From Candidatus Methanolliviera sp. GoM_asphalt (lineage in GTDB: Archaea > Halobacteriota > Methanoliparia > Methanoliparales > Methanoliparaceae): a DNA stretch of 9,096 bases. Shown here piece by piece: positions 1 through 6,487 of this stretch. Location: the NCBI GenBank assembly GCA_902158745.1, contig CABGHH010000056.1:1-9096 (forward strand), read 5' to 3'. Numbering within the stretch: the first letter of the stretch is position 1; each line of letters opens with the position of its first letter. Made by a program: the position numbers and the translations under genes. The notes under the pieces are model-generated. The model was given only the letters and a program-made list of their open reading frames with translations, made no database searches and had not been told where the DNA came from.

Positions 1-69
1 TACATGGATGGGATAGATATTTAAAAATAACGTCAAAGAATCTATGGGCGGGGTGTGTGAAGGTAAGAT

Positions 70-628
70 ATAACCATTTCTGTGGATGCGTCCGGTATAA
101 AAGTATCGAACAGAGGAGAATGGACAAAAGAAAAGTGGAAAAGAAGGAGGGAATGCCTGAAGATCCATTTTGCGGTAGATGTAAAAACGAAGAATACCAT
201 CTCTTTCGAGGTTACGGATGAAAGTGTCGGGGACAGCAAGAAATTCAAGGATCTGGTTTAAGAAGCAGATGAAAGAGGTGATGTGAATAAGGTTTTGGCG
301 GATGGTGCTTACGACTCTCCTGAGAAAGAGATCTTCGATTACCTGGAAGAGAAGGGGATAGAGGCTGGAATAAAGGTGAGAAAGAATAGTTCTACGAGAT
401 CAAGCGGTAACCCATCTCATAAAAAAGCTGTTTTAGAACTCAAAGAACTTAGATATGATAGATGGAAAGAAAGAGAAGAAAGGCTATGGCTATAGATGGA
501 TGTCTGAAACCGTGTTTTCTTGTTTTAAAAACATGTTTGGAGAGTTTATAAGAGCGAGAGCCATCAAAAATATGACCAAAGAGATCGGATTGAAAGTTTC
601 TATCTTCAATATGATGATGAACATTTGA
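70..628 (+). pseudogene. Decayed IS5-like DDE transposase (3' part)
   Basis: Remnant of a DDE transposase of the IS5 / DDE_Tnp_1 type. Reading from about 70 gives ITISVDASGIKVSNRGEW and then KIHFAVDVKT, the usual start of the catalytic core; the first Asp is the GAT at 85-87. An in-frame TAA at 259-261 interrupts it. The same frame resumes with LADGAYDS (second Asp at 301-303) and RKNSSTRSSGNP, then fails at a TAG (493-495). The rest (GYGYRWMSETVFSCFKN, catalytic Glu at 506-508, ending TGA 626-628) lies in another frame, so a small indel occurred in the A/G-rich run near 466-482. Upstream of 70 the frame is also lost (TAA 64-66) and I could not place the N-terminal part. All three acidic residues are still readable, so decay looks fairly recent. 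A GTG-initiated fragment at 283-495 is open but is unlikely to be a functional gene. Confidence 0.82.
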
Positions 629-647
629 GCGATCATATGAAACAGTG

Positions 648-718
648 GGGATGATGATAACATAAGACGAATGTCTTGTTAATTGTCAGACAAGGCAGGT
701 TGATAGTTTTATCATCCC
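648..718. repeat. Inverted repeats downstream of the transposase remnant
   Basis: GGGATGAT at 648-655 is the reverse complement of ATCATCCC at 711-718. Between them lie a small hairpin, AAGAC-GAAT-GTCTT (664-677), and an almost perfect palindrome, TTGTC-A-GACAA (683-693). The segment sits 20 bp past the transposase stop, so it could be part of the insertion sequence end or a transcript-end structure. No gene is visible here. With one IS end outside the window the terminal repeat cannot be confirmed. Confidence 0.35.
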
Positions 719-724
719 TCCGCT

Positions 725-791
725 AAAGTCCTCAAAAATCGAAGATTTTTGGGATACGCAAATCGAAGATTTGCGACTGCATTGGGACTTT
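725..791. repeat. Nested inverted repeats able to form a three-way junction
   Basis: The outer stem is AAAGTCC (725-731) paired with GGACTTT (785-791). Inside are two consecutive 8-bp hairpins, each with a GAA loop: CAAAAATC/GATTTTTG (733-740 with 744-751) and CGCAAATC/GATTTGCG (757-764 with 768-775). The two hairpins share the 13-nt core AAATCGAAGATTT (736-748 and 760-772), but their outer base pairs differ in a paired way, so pairing is kept where sequence is not. It ends about 10 bp before the promoter of the chelatase gene. It could be a small mobile or extragenic palindromic element, a structured RNA, or the end of the neighbouring insertion sequence. The pairing is seen directly; the role is unknown. 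Confidence 0.6.
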
Positions 792-801
792 CATCAGCCG
801 T

Positions 802-844
802 AAATTTTATATATCAATGTAATCAACTAAATTTGAAGATAATC
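802..844 (+). promoter_or_regulatory. Promoter and candidate operator of the cobN-like gene
   Basis: An archaeal TATA-like box, AAATTTTATATA (802-813), is followed by TAATC (820-824), TTTGAA (832-837) and a second TAATC (840-844). The TAATC copies are exactly 20 bp (two helical turns) apart. The transcription start is expected roughly 22-27 bp after the TATA box centre, so it would fall within this TAATC/TTTGAA block, as expected for a repressor site. The same arrangement recurs at 4720-4760. The promoter role is inferred from position and composition; the operator role from the duplicated spacing. Confidence 0.65.
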
Positions 845-878
845 TAAAAATTTTTAACTTTAGAGGTGGAAAGAAAAG

Positions 879-3800
879 ATGAGTCAACCAATACCTACCA
901 AGATCGCGGTAGTAACTTCCATGAACGGTGCAAAATCTGTGGCCGATGCGATGAGTGAAATAAGGGGAGAATATGGAGATGTGATCGATCTCAAGCTCTA
1001 TTACATCGATGATATCGGAAAGGGGCTAGAAGATGTAGCCTATCTTATAGATGCTGACATTGTATGGCTTGACATAAGAAACGATGTCCCGGCTGTAAAA
1101 CTCATCAAAGAAACGCTCTCAGGCTCGGATAACGTTGTGCTCGGATTCAGTATGGGTAATATCTTTGGAGTAGGACCGGTCTGGCTCGAGCGTGAACAAT
1201 CTCCAACCCAACAGAGAATAATCAGTCTGATTCGCGGTCGGATGGAAGAGGATACGGGGTGGGATGACAAAAATTTTGACATCTCGAAGATGCAGGGGAT
1301 GATGAAGGTGGCAAGCGTCGCGGGAAAGATCCCTTTGAAATTCTTTAAGGAGATTGGCCGTAGAATAACCATGATGGAGTATTGGCAATTTGGGGGAAAG
1401 GAGAACACCAAGAATTTACTGCTCTATCTTGCCAAAGAATACGGTAGACACAATCTTAAACCAAAGCCGCCACAGGAGTATCCCGAGCCCGGCATATATC
1501 ACCCTTTCACCAGAGAGATCTTCTCTACACTGAAAGATTATCTGAAAAGATACGAAAGAACGAAAAAAGAAACGGTGGGAATGCTTCTCGTCGGTGGATC
1601 GAACCTGGAAGATTCGGCTGTCGGGGCGAGTGAGATTATGAAAAGACTAGAAGGAGAGGTAAACTTTATTTCGATCTACTCCCAAAATTTCAAATATCCA
1701 GAGGCGATACAAGATTTCTTCTTCGATGGTAATGGAAAACCGATCGTAGATATGGTGGTTAGCTTTCTGCTCTTCAGGATGAACGGCGGCCCGATGGGCG
1801 GAGATCCAAAACTGACGTTGGATACCCTGCAAAGTCTCGATGTTCCCGTCCTAAATGCGTCGCCGATGTATCTGGGAGAGATACAAAACTGGAGGGGATC
1901 GGAGAGGGGGCTCTCCCCTATAGAGGTGATCACACAGATCACACTCCCGGAACTCGATGGGTGTATCGAACCCATTCTACCGTGTGGATATGAAGAATCC
2001 GGATTTGATCAGAATATAGGCACAGAGGTGAAGGCGATGGCTCCGATTCCGGATAGATTGGATAGGATAGCAGGCCGTATGGAAGGATGGCTAAGACTTA
2101 AGAGAAAGAAGAACGCCGAGAAGAAGGTGGCAATAATTCTCTATAACTATCCTCCAGATGAGAGCGGAATCGGGGCTGCAGGATATCTAAATACTATGGA
2201 AAGCATTAAAAAGCTTTTGGAGGCGTTAAAAGAGGAGGGATATACCACAGATAAGTTATCAGAAGATATAAATGAGCTATTCACCAGCCAAGGCATCTTA
2301 AACTCTGGAACGTGGCTTTCTAAAGGGGTCACCGCCAAAAATTCCATCTCGGTAGGGAATGATGATTACCTGAAGTGGTTCAAAGCGTTGCCAGAGCACG
2401 CGAGAGAAGAGGTGGTGGGAAGATGGAACGATCCACCCGGAGATGTATTGACTTATGAAGAGAGGTTCATCATCCCCGGTATCAGATTGGGAAATATATT
2501 CATCGGACTTCAGCCATCACACGGAGGAGATTACAAAGATATTAAAGATTCTTTGAAGAAATACCATGATAAGACCATTCCACCACATCACCAATACCTT
2601 GCATTCTATAAATGGATCCAGGAAGAGTTCAAAGCAGACGCAATCATTCATCTTGGCACCCACGGCACACTCGAGTTCACCAAAGGAAAGGAAACGGGTA
2701 TGTCTGAAGAATGCTTTCCAGATATTCTAATCGGTGATATTCCTCACCTCTACGTCTATATGGCGTCAAACCCATCTGAGGCAACTATAGCCAAGAGGAG
2801 GAGTTATGCCACGATAATAAACCATCTTTCACCGTCATTTACAGATTCGGGGCTTTATGATGAGTTAGCAGAACTCGAAGACCTCATCCACGAGTATAAC
2901 GAGGCAAGGTCGCAGGATCCAAATCGGGCAAAGATCGTTCAAGATCAAATTTTGGAGAAGGCAAAAGAGGCCAACATTGAGGAAGAGATCGATGATATAT
3001 ATGATGAACTCTTTGACATCAAAAGGTCGATCATCCCAAAGGGACTTCACACATTCGGCGAAACTTACGATTGCGACTCTTTCATCGATTTCATCACCTT
3101 CGTCCTCCGATACGATAGAGGAGAGATAAAATCGCTCCATAGGTTGCTGGCTTCTTCAAAAGGAATCGATTATGACGAGATGATGCGAGAGCCGGGGAAG
3201 ATGGCAGGAGATAAATCCTATGCAGAATTGGCGGGAGAGATTGAAGAGATCGCAAAGGAAATCGTCTCTATCGCTCTAAATGGCGGTGTAAAAGAGGCGA
3301 TAGATCATTTAAAAGTTCCCAAGGCGTACAAGAGCAGATCTATAGATGATCTAAAGAAGACTTTGACGTTTGGACTCGAGGTGGCTTCTAACCTTAAAAG
3401 AAGCGACGAGATGGGAAGTCTTCTTAGGGGACTTTCTGGTAAATATATCACTCCTAATATTGGAGGAGATCCCTTGAGATCTCCTGAAGTTCTCCCCACA
3501 GGCTCGAACACCTATCAATTTGATCCCCGACTGGTGCCAAGTGATGCCGCATACACCCGGGGGGCAAAGATCGCCGAGGATACCCTGGATCACTATAAAA
3601 ATCTTCATAACGCATATCCTCAGAGCGTTGGTGTGGTCCTCTGGGGTTTTGAGACGATGAATACCAAGGGGGAGACGGTGGGCCAGATATTGAGATATAT
3701 CGGAGTGAAACCTGTTAGGAAAAACCCATGGGATGTGCGACTCAAATTGATTCCACTTAAAGAGCTTGGGAGACCCAGGATAGATGTGGTGGTAAATATA

Positions 3801-4697
3801 TGTGGTATTTTTAGAGATACCTTCCCAAACGTAGTCAAACTGTTGGACGACGCCTTCAACCTTGTCTCTTCCCAGGACGAGTCTCTGGAAGAAAACCTGG
3901 TCAGGAGGCACACTCAGGAGATATTCGATCAGATAAAAGGAGAGGTTGATGGCGTAGAACTTGCTCAGAAGTTGTCCAATGCCCGTATATTTGGTCCTTC
4001 TCCCACCGAGTATGGCACATCTTTGCGCAACTTGATCAAATCCCGGTCATGGGATTCTGAGGGTGATCTGGCCCGTTCATACATCTCTGATATGCAGTAT
4101 ATCTATACCGCCGATCTTCACGGCTATAAGTCGGGTGAGACATTTGAGGAGATGTTGTCCCACGTGGAACTCACCTCGCAAATTCGGGATAATCACGACT
4201 ATGAGGTGATCGACCTCGATCATTACTACGAGTTCTCCGGGGGTCTCTCCAAAGCCGTTGAGTCCGTTAGCGGAATAAAGCCGGAGATGTTCATCACAGA
4301 TACCACGAAAGAGATAGTAAAGACCGAAGAGATCGATAAAGCGATCCAACGAGCGGTAAGGACGAGGCTTCTAAACCCCAAATGGGTTGAGGGGATGTTG
4401 AATGACGGATACAACGGCGCCCAACACATCCAGGAGAGGGTGGAGAACATTCTGGGGCTCGCTGCCACGACAAATAAGGTTGATAACTGGATCTGGGGAG
4501 AGATCGAGGATCGCTACATTCTGGATGAAGAGGTAAGGAAAAAACTCGAAGAGGTAAACCCCTGGGCATTGAATAACATGATGGATACACTCTTCGAGGC
4601 GAATGAGAGGGGATACTGGGAAGCAAGCGAAGAAGAGCTGGAAAAATTGAGAGAGATCTGTCTGGAAGTCGAGGGATGGATCGAGGAGAGAAGCTAA
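879..4697 (+). CDS. cobN-like: CobN/BchH-type metal chelatase large subunit
   Basis: Large, tetrapyrrole-binding subunit of an ATP-dependent class I chelatase (CobN / magnesium chelatase H family), which inserts a metal ion (Co in CobN, Mg in BchH/ChlH) into a tetrapyrrole in the cytoplasm with AAA+ partners. The 1272-residue length is normal for CobN. Family signatures run in order: IHLGTHGTLEFTKGKETG from about residue 590, with the conserved His in LGTHGT; GDIPHLYVY and NPSEATIAKRR just after; VVLWGFETMNTKGE near 920; ELGRPRIDVVVNICGIFRDT near 960-980; and the C-terminal NPKWVEGMLNDGYNGAQ near 1165-1180. The start ATG has GAGGTGG (863-869) nine bases upstream. It appears monocistronic, with its own promoter and a terminator. 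No ChlI/ChlD-like partner is in the window. Methanogens commonly insert cobalt and nickel with small CbiX/CfbA chelatases, so the true metal and substrate here are open; the link to the neighbouring radical SAM and binding-protein genes suggests a specialised tetrapyrrole role. Confidence 0.93.
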   Translation: MSQPIPTKIAVVTSMNGAKSVADAMSEIRGEYGDVIDLKLYYIDDIGKGLEDVAYLIDADIVWLDIRNDVPAVKLIKETLSGSDNVVLGFSMGNIFGVGPVWLEREQSPTQQRIISLIRGRMEEDTGWDDKNFDISKMQGMMKVASVAGKIPLKFFKEIGRRITMMEYWQFGGKENTKNLLLYLAKEYGRHNLKPKPPQEYPEPGIYHPFTREIFSTLKDYLKRYERTKKETVGMLLVGGSNLEDSAVGASEIMKRLEGEVNFISIYSQNFKYPEAIQDFFFDGNGKPIVDMVVSFLLFRMNGGPMGGDPKLTLDTLQSLDVPVLNASPMYLGEIQNWRGSERGLSPIEVITQITLPELDGCIEPILPCGYEESGFDQNIGTEVKAMAPIPDRLDRIAGRMEGWLRLKRKKNAEKKVAIILYNYPPDESGIGAAGYLNTMESIKKLLEALKEEGYTTDKLSEDINELFTSQGILNSGTWLSKGVTAKNSISVGNDDYLKWFKALPEHAREEVVGRWNDPPGDVLTYEERFIIPGIRLGNIFIGLQPSHGGDYKDIKDSLKKYHDKTIPPHHQYLAFYKWIQEEFKADAIIHLGTHGTLEFTKGKETGMSEECFPDILIGDIPHLYVYMASNPSEATIAKRRSYATIINHLSPSFTDSGLYDELAELEDLIHEYNEARSQDPNRAKIVQDQILEKAKEANIEEEIDDIYDELFDIKRSIIPKGLHTFGETYDCDSFIDFITFVLRYDRGEIKSLHRLLASSKGIDYDEMMREPGKMAGDKSYAELAGEIEEIAKEIVSIALNGGVKEAIDHLKVPKAYKSRSIDDLKKTLTFGLEVASNLKRSDEMGSLLRGLSGKYITPNIGGDPLRSPEVLPTGSNTYQFDPRLVPSDAAYTRGAKIAEDTLDHYKNLHNAYPQSVGVVLWGFETMNTKGETVGQILRYIGVKPVRKNPWDVRLKLIPLKELGRPRIDVVVNICGIFRDTFPNVVKLLDDAFNLVSSQDESLEENLVRRHTQEIFDQIKGEVDGVELAQKLSNARIFGPSPTEYGTSLRNLIKSRSWDSEGDLARSYISDMQYIYTADLHGYKSGETFEEMLSHVELTSQIRDNHDYEVIDLDHYYEFSGGLSKAVESVSGIKPEMFITDTTKEIVKTEEIDKAIQRAVRTRLLNPKWVEGMLNDGYNGAQHIQERVENILGLAATTNKVDNWIWGEIEDRYILDEEVRKKLEEVNPWALNNMMDTLFEANERGYWEASEEELEKLREICLEVEGWIEERS

Positions 4698-4716
4698 TTT
4701 TTGTAAATTTTTGTAT
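4698..4716 (+). terminator. Oligo-T terminator after the chelatase gene
   Basis: Directly after the stop codon the sequence holds two copies of TTTTTGTA (4698-4705 and 4708-4715) with no hairpin. Runs of T without a stem are the usual archaeal 3'-end signal. It lies just before the next TATA box, which supports separate transcription of the following gene set. Confidence 0.6.
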
Positions 4717-4719
4717 CAG

Positions 4720-4760
4720 AAATTTTATATACAGGTAATCAAGTAAGTTTGAAAATAATC
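4720..4760 (+). promoter_or_regulatory. Promoter and candidate operator of the radical SAM-exbB gene set
   Basis: This contains AAATTTTATATA (4720-4731), identical over 12 bases to the box at 802-813, then TAATC (4736-4740), TTTGAA (4748-4753) and TAATC (4756-4760). The spacing within the TAATC/TTTGAA/TAATC block is exactly that of the first promoter; only the TATA-to-block distance differs, by two bases. Similarity continues into the leader (A-rich run, TTTTAA, then GAGATGAG at 4778-4785 where the first copy has GAGGTGGA). The two regions look like duplicated or co-selected control regions. Confidence 0.65.
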
Positions 4761-4791
4761 AAAAAAGTTTTAATAAAGAGATGAGACAGGA

Positions 4792-6165
4792 TTGATCAAA
4801 ATGATGGGAAAATTGGTTCAAACAGCACTTATGGGAGTGATCGAGGCTAACAGGGCGATATGTCGCATTCCTATAACCAAGAATATAATGGAAGGAGCGA
4901 TGAAGGGAGGAGAGGTAGTTATTCCTTTTGATCCGCAGATTCCAGTGAATTCGGATGGCGCGATGGTCTATATAAACATCCCATTCTGCAAGGGCAGATG
5001 TGCATATTGTCCCTTCTACAGCTTTCCCTACGCGGAAGAGCGGGTGAAACCTTACGTTGAAGCTGTGAAGAAGGAGATCTCACTTTATAAGGCAAAATTG
5101 GGTGACACCAAGATAGGAGATGTCTATTTTGGAGGTGGTACCCCAAGCCTCCTCTATGAGGGCGTGATCGAGATAATAGATCACCTGAGATCCAACTTCA
5201 AGATCGCTGGAGAGATAGGAGTGGAGGTGCATCCCCGGGACGTGAACGAGGAGATCTGCGATGCACTATCGAACGCCGGGATAAGTAAGGTCAGCATGGG
5301 CGTGGAGTCCTTCGACGACGAAGAACTGAAGATCATGAACAGGAGGGGATATGATGGCGATTCTGCGATCAAGGCGATAGAACTTTTGATGGATAAGGGG
5401 TTTTATACAGGGATTGACCTCATGGTCGGCTGTCCGGGTCAGACGGTCTCATCCGTTCTGAGCGATCTTGAAACGGCGGTGAAGACGGAGGTTCATCAGA
5501 TATATCCCTCGCCTTTGGCACTTTCCCCAGATACCTTATGGGCAAGCCAGCTTAAGAAGGGAAAGGTAGAGTTCCCTCCGGCGAGAGAAGTTATTAAGAT
5601 GTGGCGTGCGATCCTCGATTTTCTTCCTTCTAATGGATATGAGATGAGTATGGCATGCTTCAAACATAAACGGGCGGCGGTGGAGAAGAAGAAGGACTAC
5701 TTCACGATGGGGCATGCATTCATTATTGGAATGGGCGTGAGAGCATTTGGGTACACGCCTCCGACCCTGACCGGATATTGCAATACGCTCTCATTTGAGG
5801 AATATGTTAAGGCGGTTAATGAGGGTCGTTTTCCCGTTGCGATGGGGGCGAGCATCCTCAATCAGAGGCAGTTGGATAAGATATATCACAGCATAGGACT
5901 TCTTCTTGGAATTGGCGAAAGGGACGTGGAGAGACGCCTAAATGTTCTGATGGATACCGGCCTCTATGGCGATCTACGTATAGATAAAGAAGAGTTCAAG
6001 AAACGCAGTGGGGTAGGGGTGGACAGGGTTCTTGGAAATCTTTCGTTCTTGATACCTTTCTTTCTCTTTCCCCTTAAGGCATTGGGGATCATCGAAGAGG
6101 ATTCCAGGGAGATCAAGATCAACGAGGATCTGATCAACGGGATCACCACAGAGATCTTGAGTTGA
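4792..6165 (+). CDS. HemW/HutW-like radical SAM protein
   Basis: Radical SAM enzyme of the HemN/HemW superfamily. Counting from the TTG at 4792, the [4Fe-4S]/SAM motif CKGRCAYC is at residues 66-73 (Cys66, Cys70, Cys73) in the HemW-style context YINIPF...CPF. It is followed by VYFGGGTPSLL (111-121), the EVHPRDV strand (145-151), KVSMGVESFDDEELKIMNRR (166-185) and DLMVGCPGQT (209-218). Residues 283-320 align with the region that carries the haem-binding HNxxYW motif in true HemW, but here it reads KKKDYF, so this is unlikely to be housekeeping HemW. Related enzymes (HutW/ChuW) open the haem ring anaerobically by radical methyl transfer; a haem or other tetrapyrrole substrate is a fair inference from the cobN-like gene before it and the binding protein after it. 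The start is uncertain: TTG 4792 has a weak GAGATGAG six bases upstream, while ATG 4801 or 4804 would shorten the protein by 3-4 residues. First gene of the downstream set. Confidence 0.85.
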   Translation: MIKMMGKLVQTALMGVIEANRAICRIPITKNIMEGAMKGGEVVIPFDPQIPVNSDGAMVYINIPFCKGRCAYCPFYSFPYAEERVKPYVEAVKKEISLYKAKLGDTKIGDVYFGGGTPSLLYEGVIEIIDHLRSNFKIAGEIGVEVHPRDVNEEICDALSNAGISKVSMGVESFDDEELKIMNRRGYDGDSAIKAIELLMDKGFYTGIDLMVGCPGQTVSSVLSDLETAVKTEVHQIYPSPLALSPDTLWASQLKKGKVEFPPAREVIKMWRAILDFLPSNGYEMSMACFKHKRAAVEKKKDYFTMGHAFIIGMGVRAFGYTPPTLTGYCNTLSFEEYVKAVNEGRFPVAMGASILNQRQLDKIYHSIGLLLGIGERDVERRLNVLMDTGLYGDLRIDKEEFKKRSGVGVDRVLGNLSFLIPFFLFPLKALGIIEEDSREIKINEDLINGITTEILS

Positions 6166-6183
6166 GTATATGGTCAAATAAAA

Positions 6184-6191
6184 GAGGTGAT
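6184..6191 (+). promoter_or_regulatory. Ribosome binding site fixing the start of the Met/Cys-rich protein
   Basis: GAGGTGAT is a strong match to the archaeal anti-Shine-Dalgarno sequence. It overlaps the most upstream GTG (6187), so that codon cannot be the start. GTG 6196, four bases downstream, is the best candidate, with ATG 6205 (13 bases) as the alternative. Confidence 0.55.
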
Positions 6192-6195
6192 GTGT

Positions 6196-6459
6196 GTGGA
6201 ACTGATGGAGGGCGTGGTGTCTGAATTGGTTGGTGGAATAATTTGTGGTCTCCTTAATCCCAAAGGGATGATGAGCATGATCAAGATGATGCTCAGCATG
6301 ATAGCCGGAATGATGGCCCCCTTTATGACAGGGGGAGGAATAAGAGGGTTGTGCGGGTGGTGTATGCCGGGCGGAGTGTGTGTCTTTATCTACAATTATC
6401 TCTGTTACGGTCTCCGCTTGGGGAAACAATGTATAATGGAGGTGATCTGTTGCAAGTGA
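6196..6459 (+). CDS. Small Met/Cys-rich hydrophobic protein
   Basis: Family not recognised. Starting at GTG 6196 it has 87 residues, about 12 of them Met and 8 Cys. The N-terminal half is hydrophobic with a dense Met run (GMMSMIKMMLSMIAGMMAPF), probably one membrane-associated helix. A Gly-rich turn follows, then a Cys-rich half with CGWC-MPGGVC, two further single Cys, and a terminal ICCK. Such spacing of soft sulphur ligands could bind a metal or an Fe-S cluster, or form disulphides; this is inference. It follows the radical SAM gene by 30 bases and precedes the binding protein by 28, each with a good ribosome binding site, so it is very likely translated as part of the set. An overlapping minus-strand open frame is longer but has no such support. 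Confidence 0.6.
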   Translation: MELMEGVVSELVGGIICGLLNPKGMMSMIKMMLSMIAGMMAPFMTGGGIRGLCGWCMPGGVCVFIYNYLCYGLRLGKQCIMEVICCK

Positions 6460-6487
6460 TAGAGACGATAAAAGCCGGAGGTAAAAA

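Noticed and set aside
283..495. 70-codon plus-strand frame as an independent gene
   Set aside because: It is an internal piece of the transposase between a stop and a frameshift; it carries only one of the three catalytic residues.
466..495. Programmed frameshift in the transposase at the A/G-rich run
   Set aside because: Some insertion sequences use frameshifting, but the separate in-frame stop at 259-261 and the lost N-terminal frame show general decay instead.
733..775. Two repeats of AAATCGAAGATTT as a short CRISPR-like array
   Set aside because: Only two 13-base copies with an 11-base gap, each a hairpin in itself and enclosed by an outer stem; no array structure.
629..878. Possible cobalamin-type riboswitch or RNA gene ahead of the cobN-like gene
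   Set aside because: No cobalamin box or tRNA-like features seen; most of the structured part lies upstream of the TATA box and so would not be in the mRNA leader.
3351..3911. 186-codon open frame on the minus strand inside the chelatase gene
   Set aside because: It lies wholly within a strongly conserved CobN region on the other strand, has no recognisable domain and no promoter context; it is a shadow frame.
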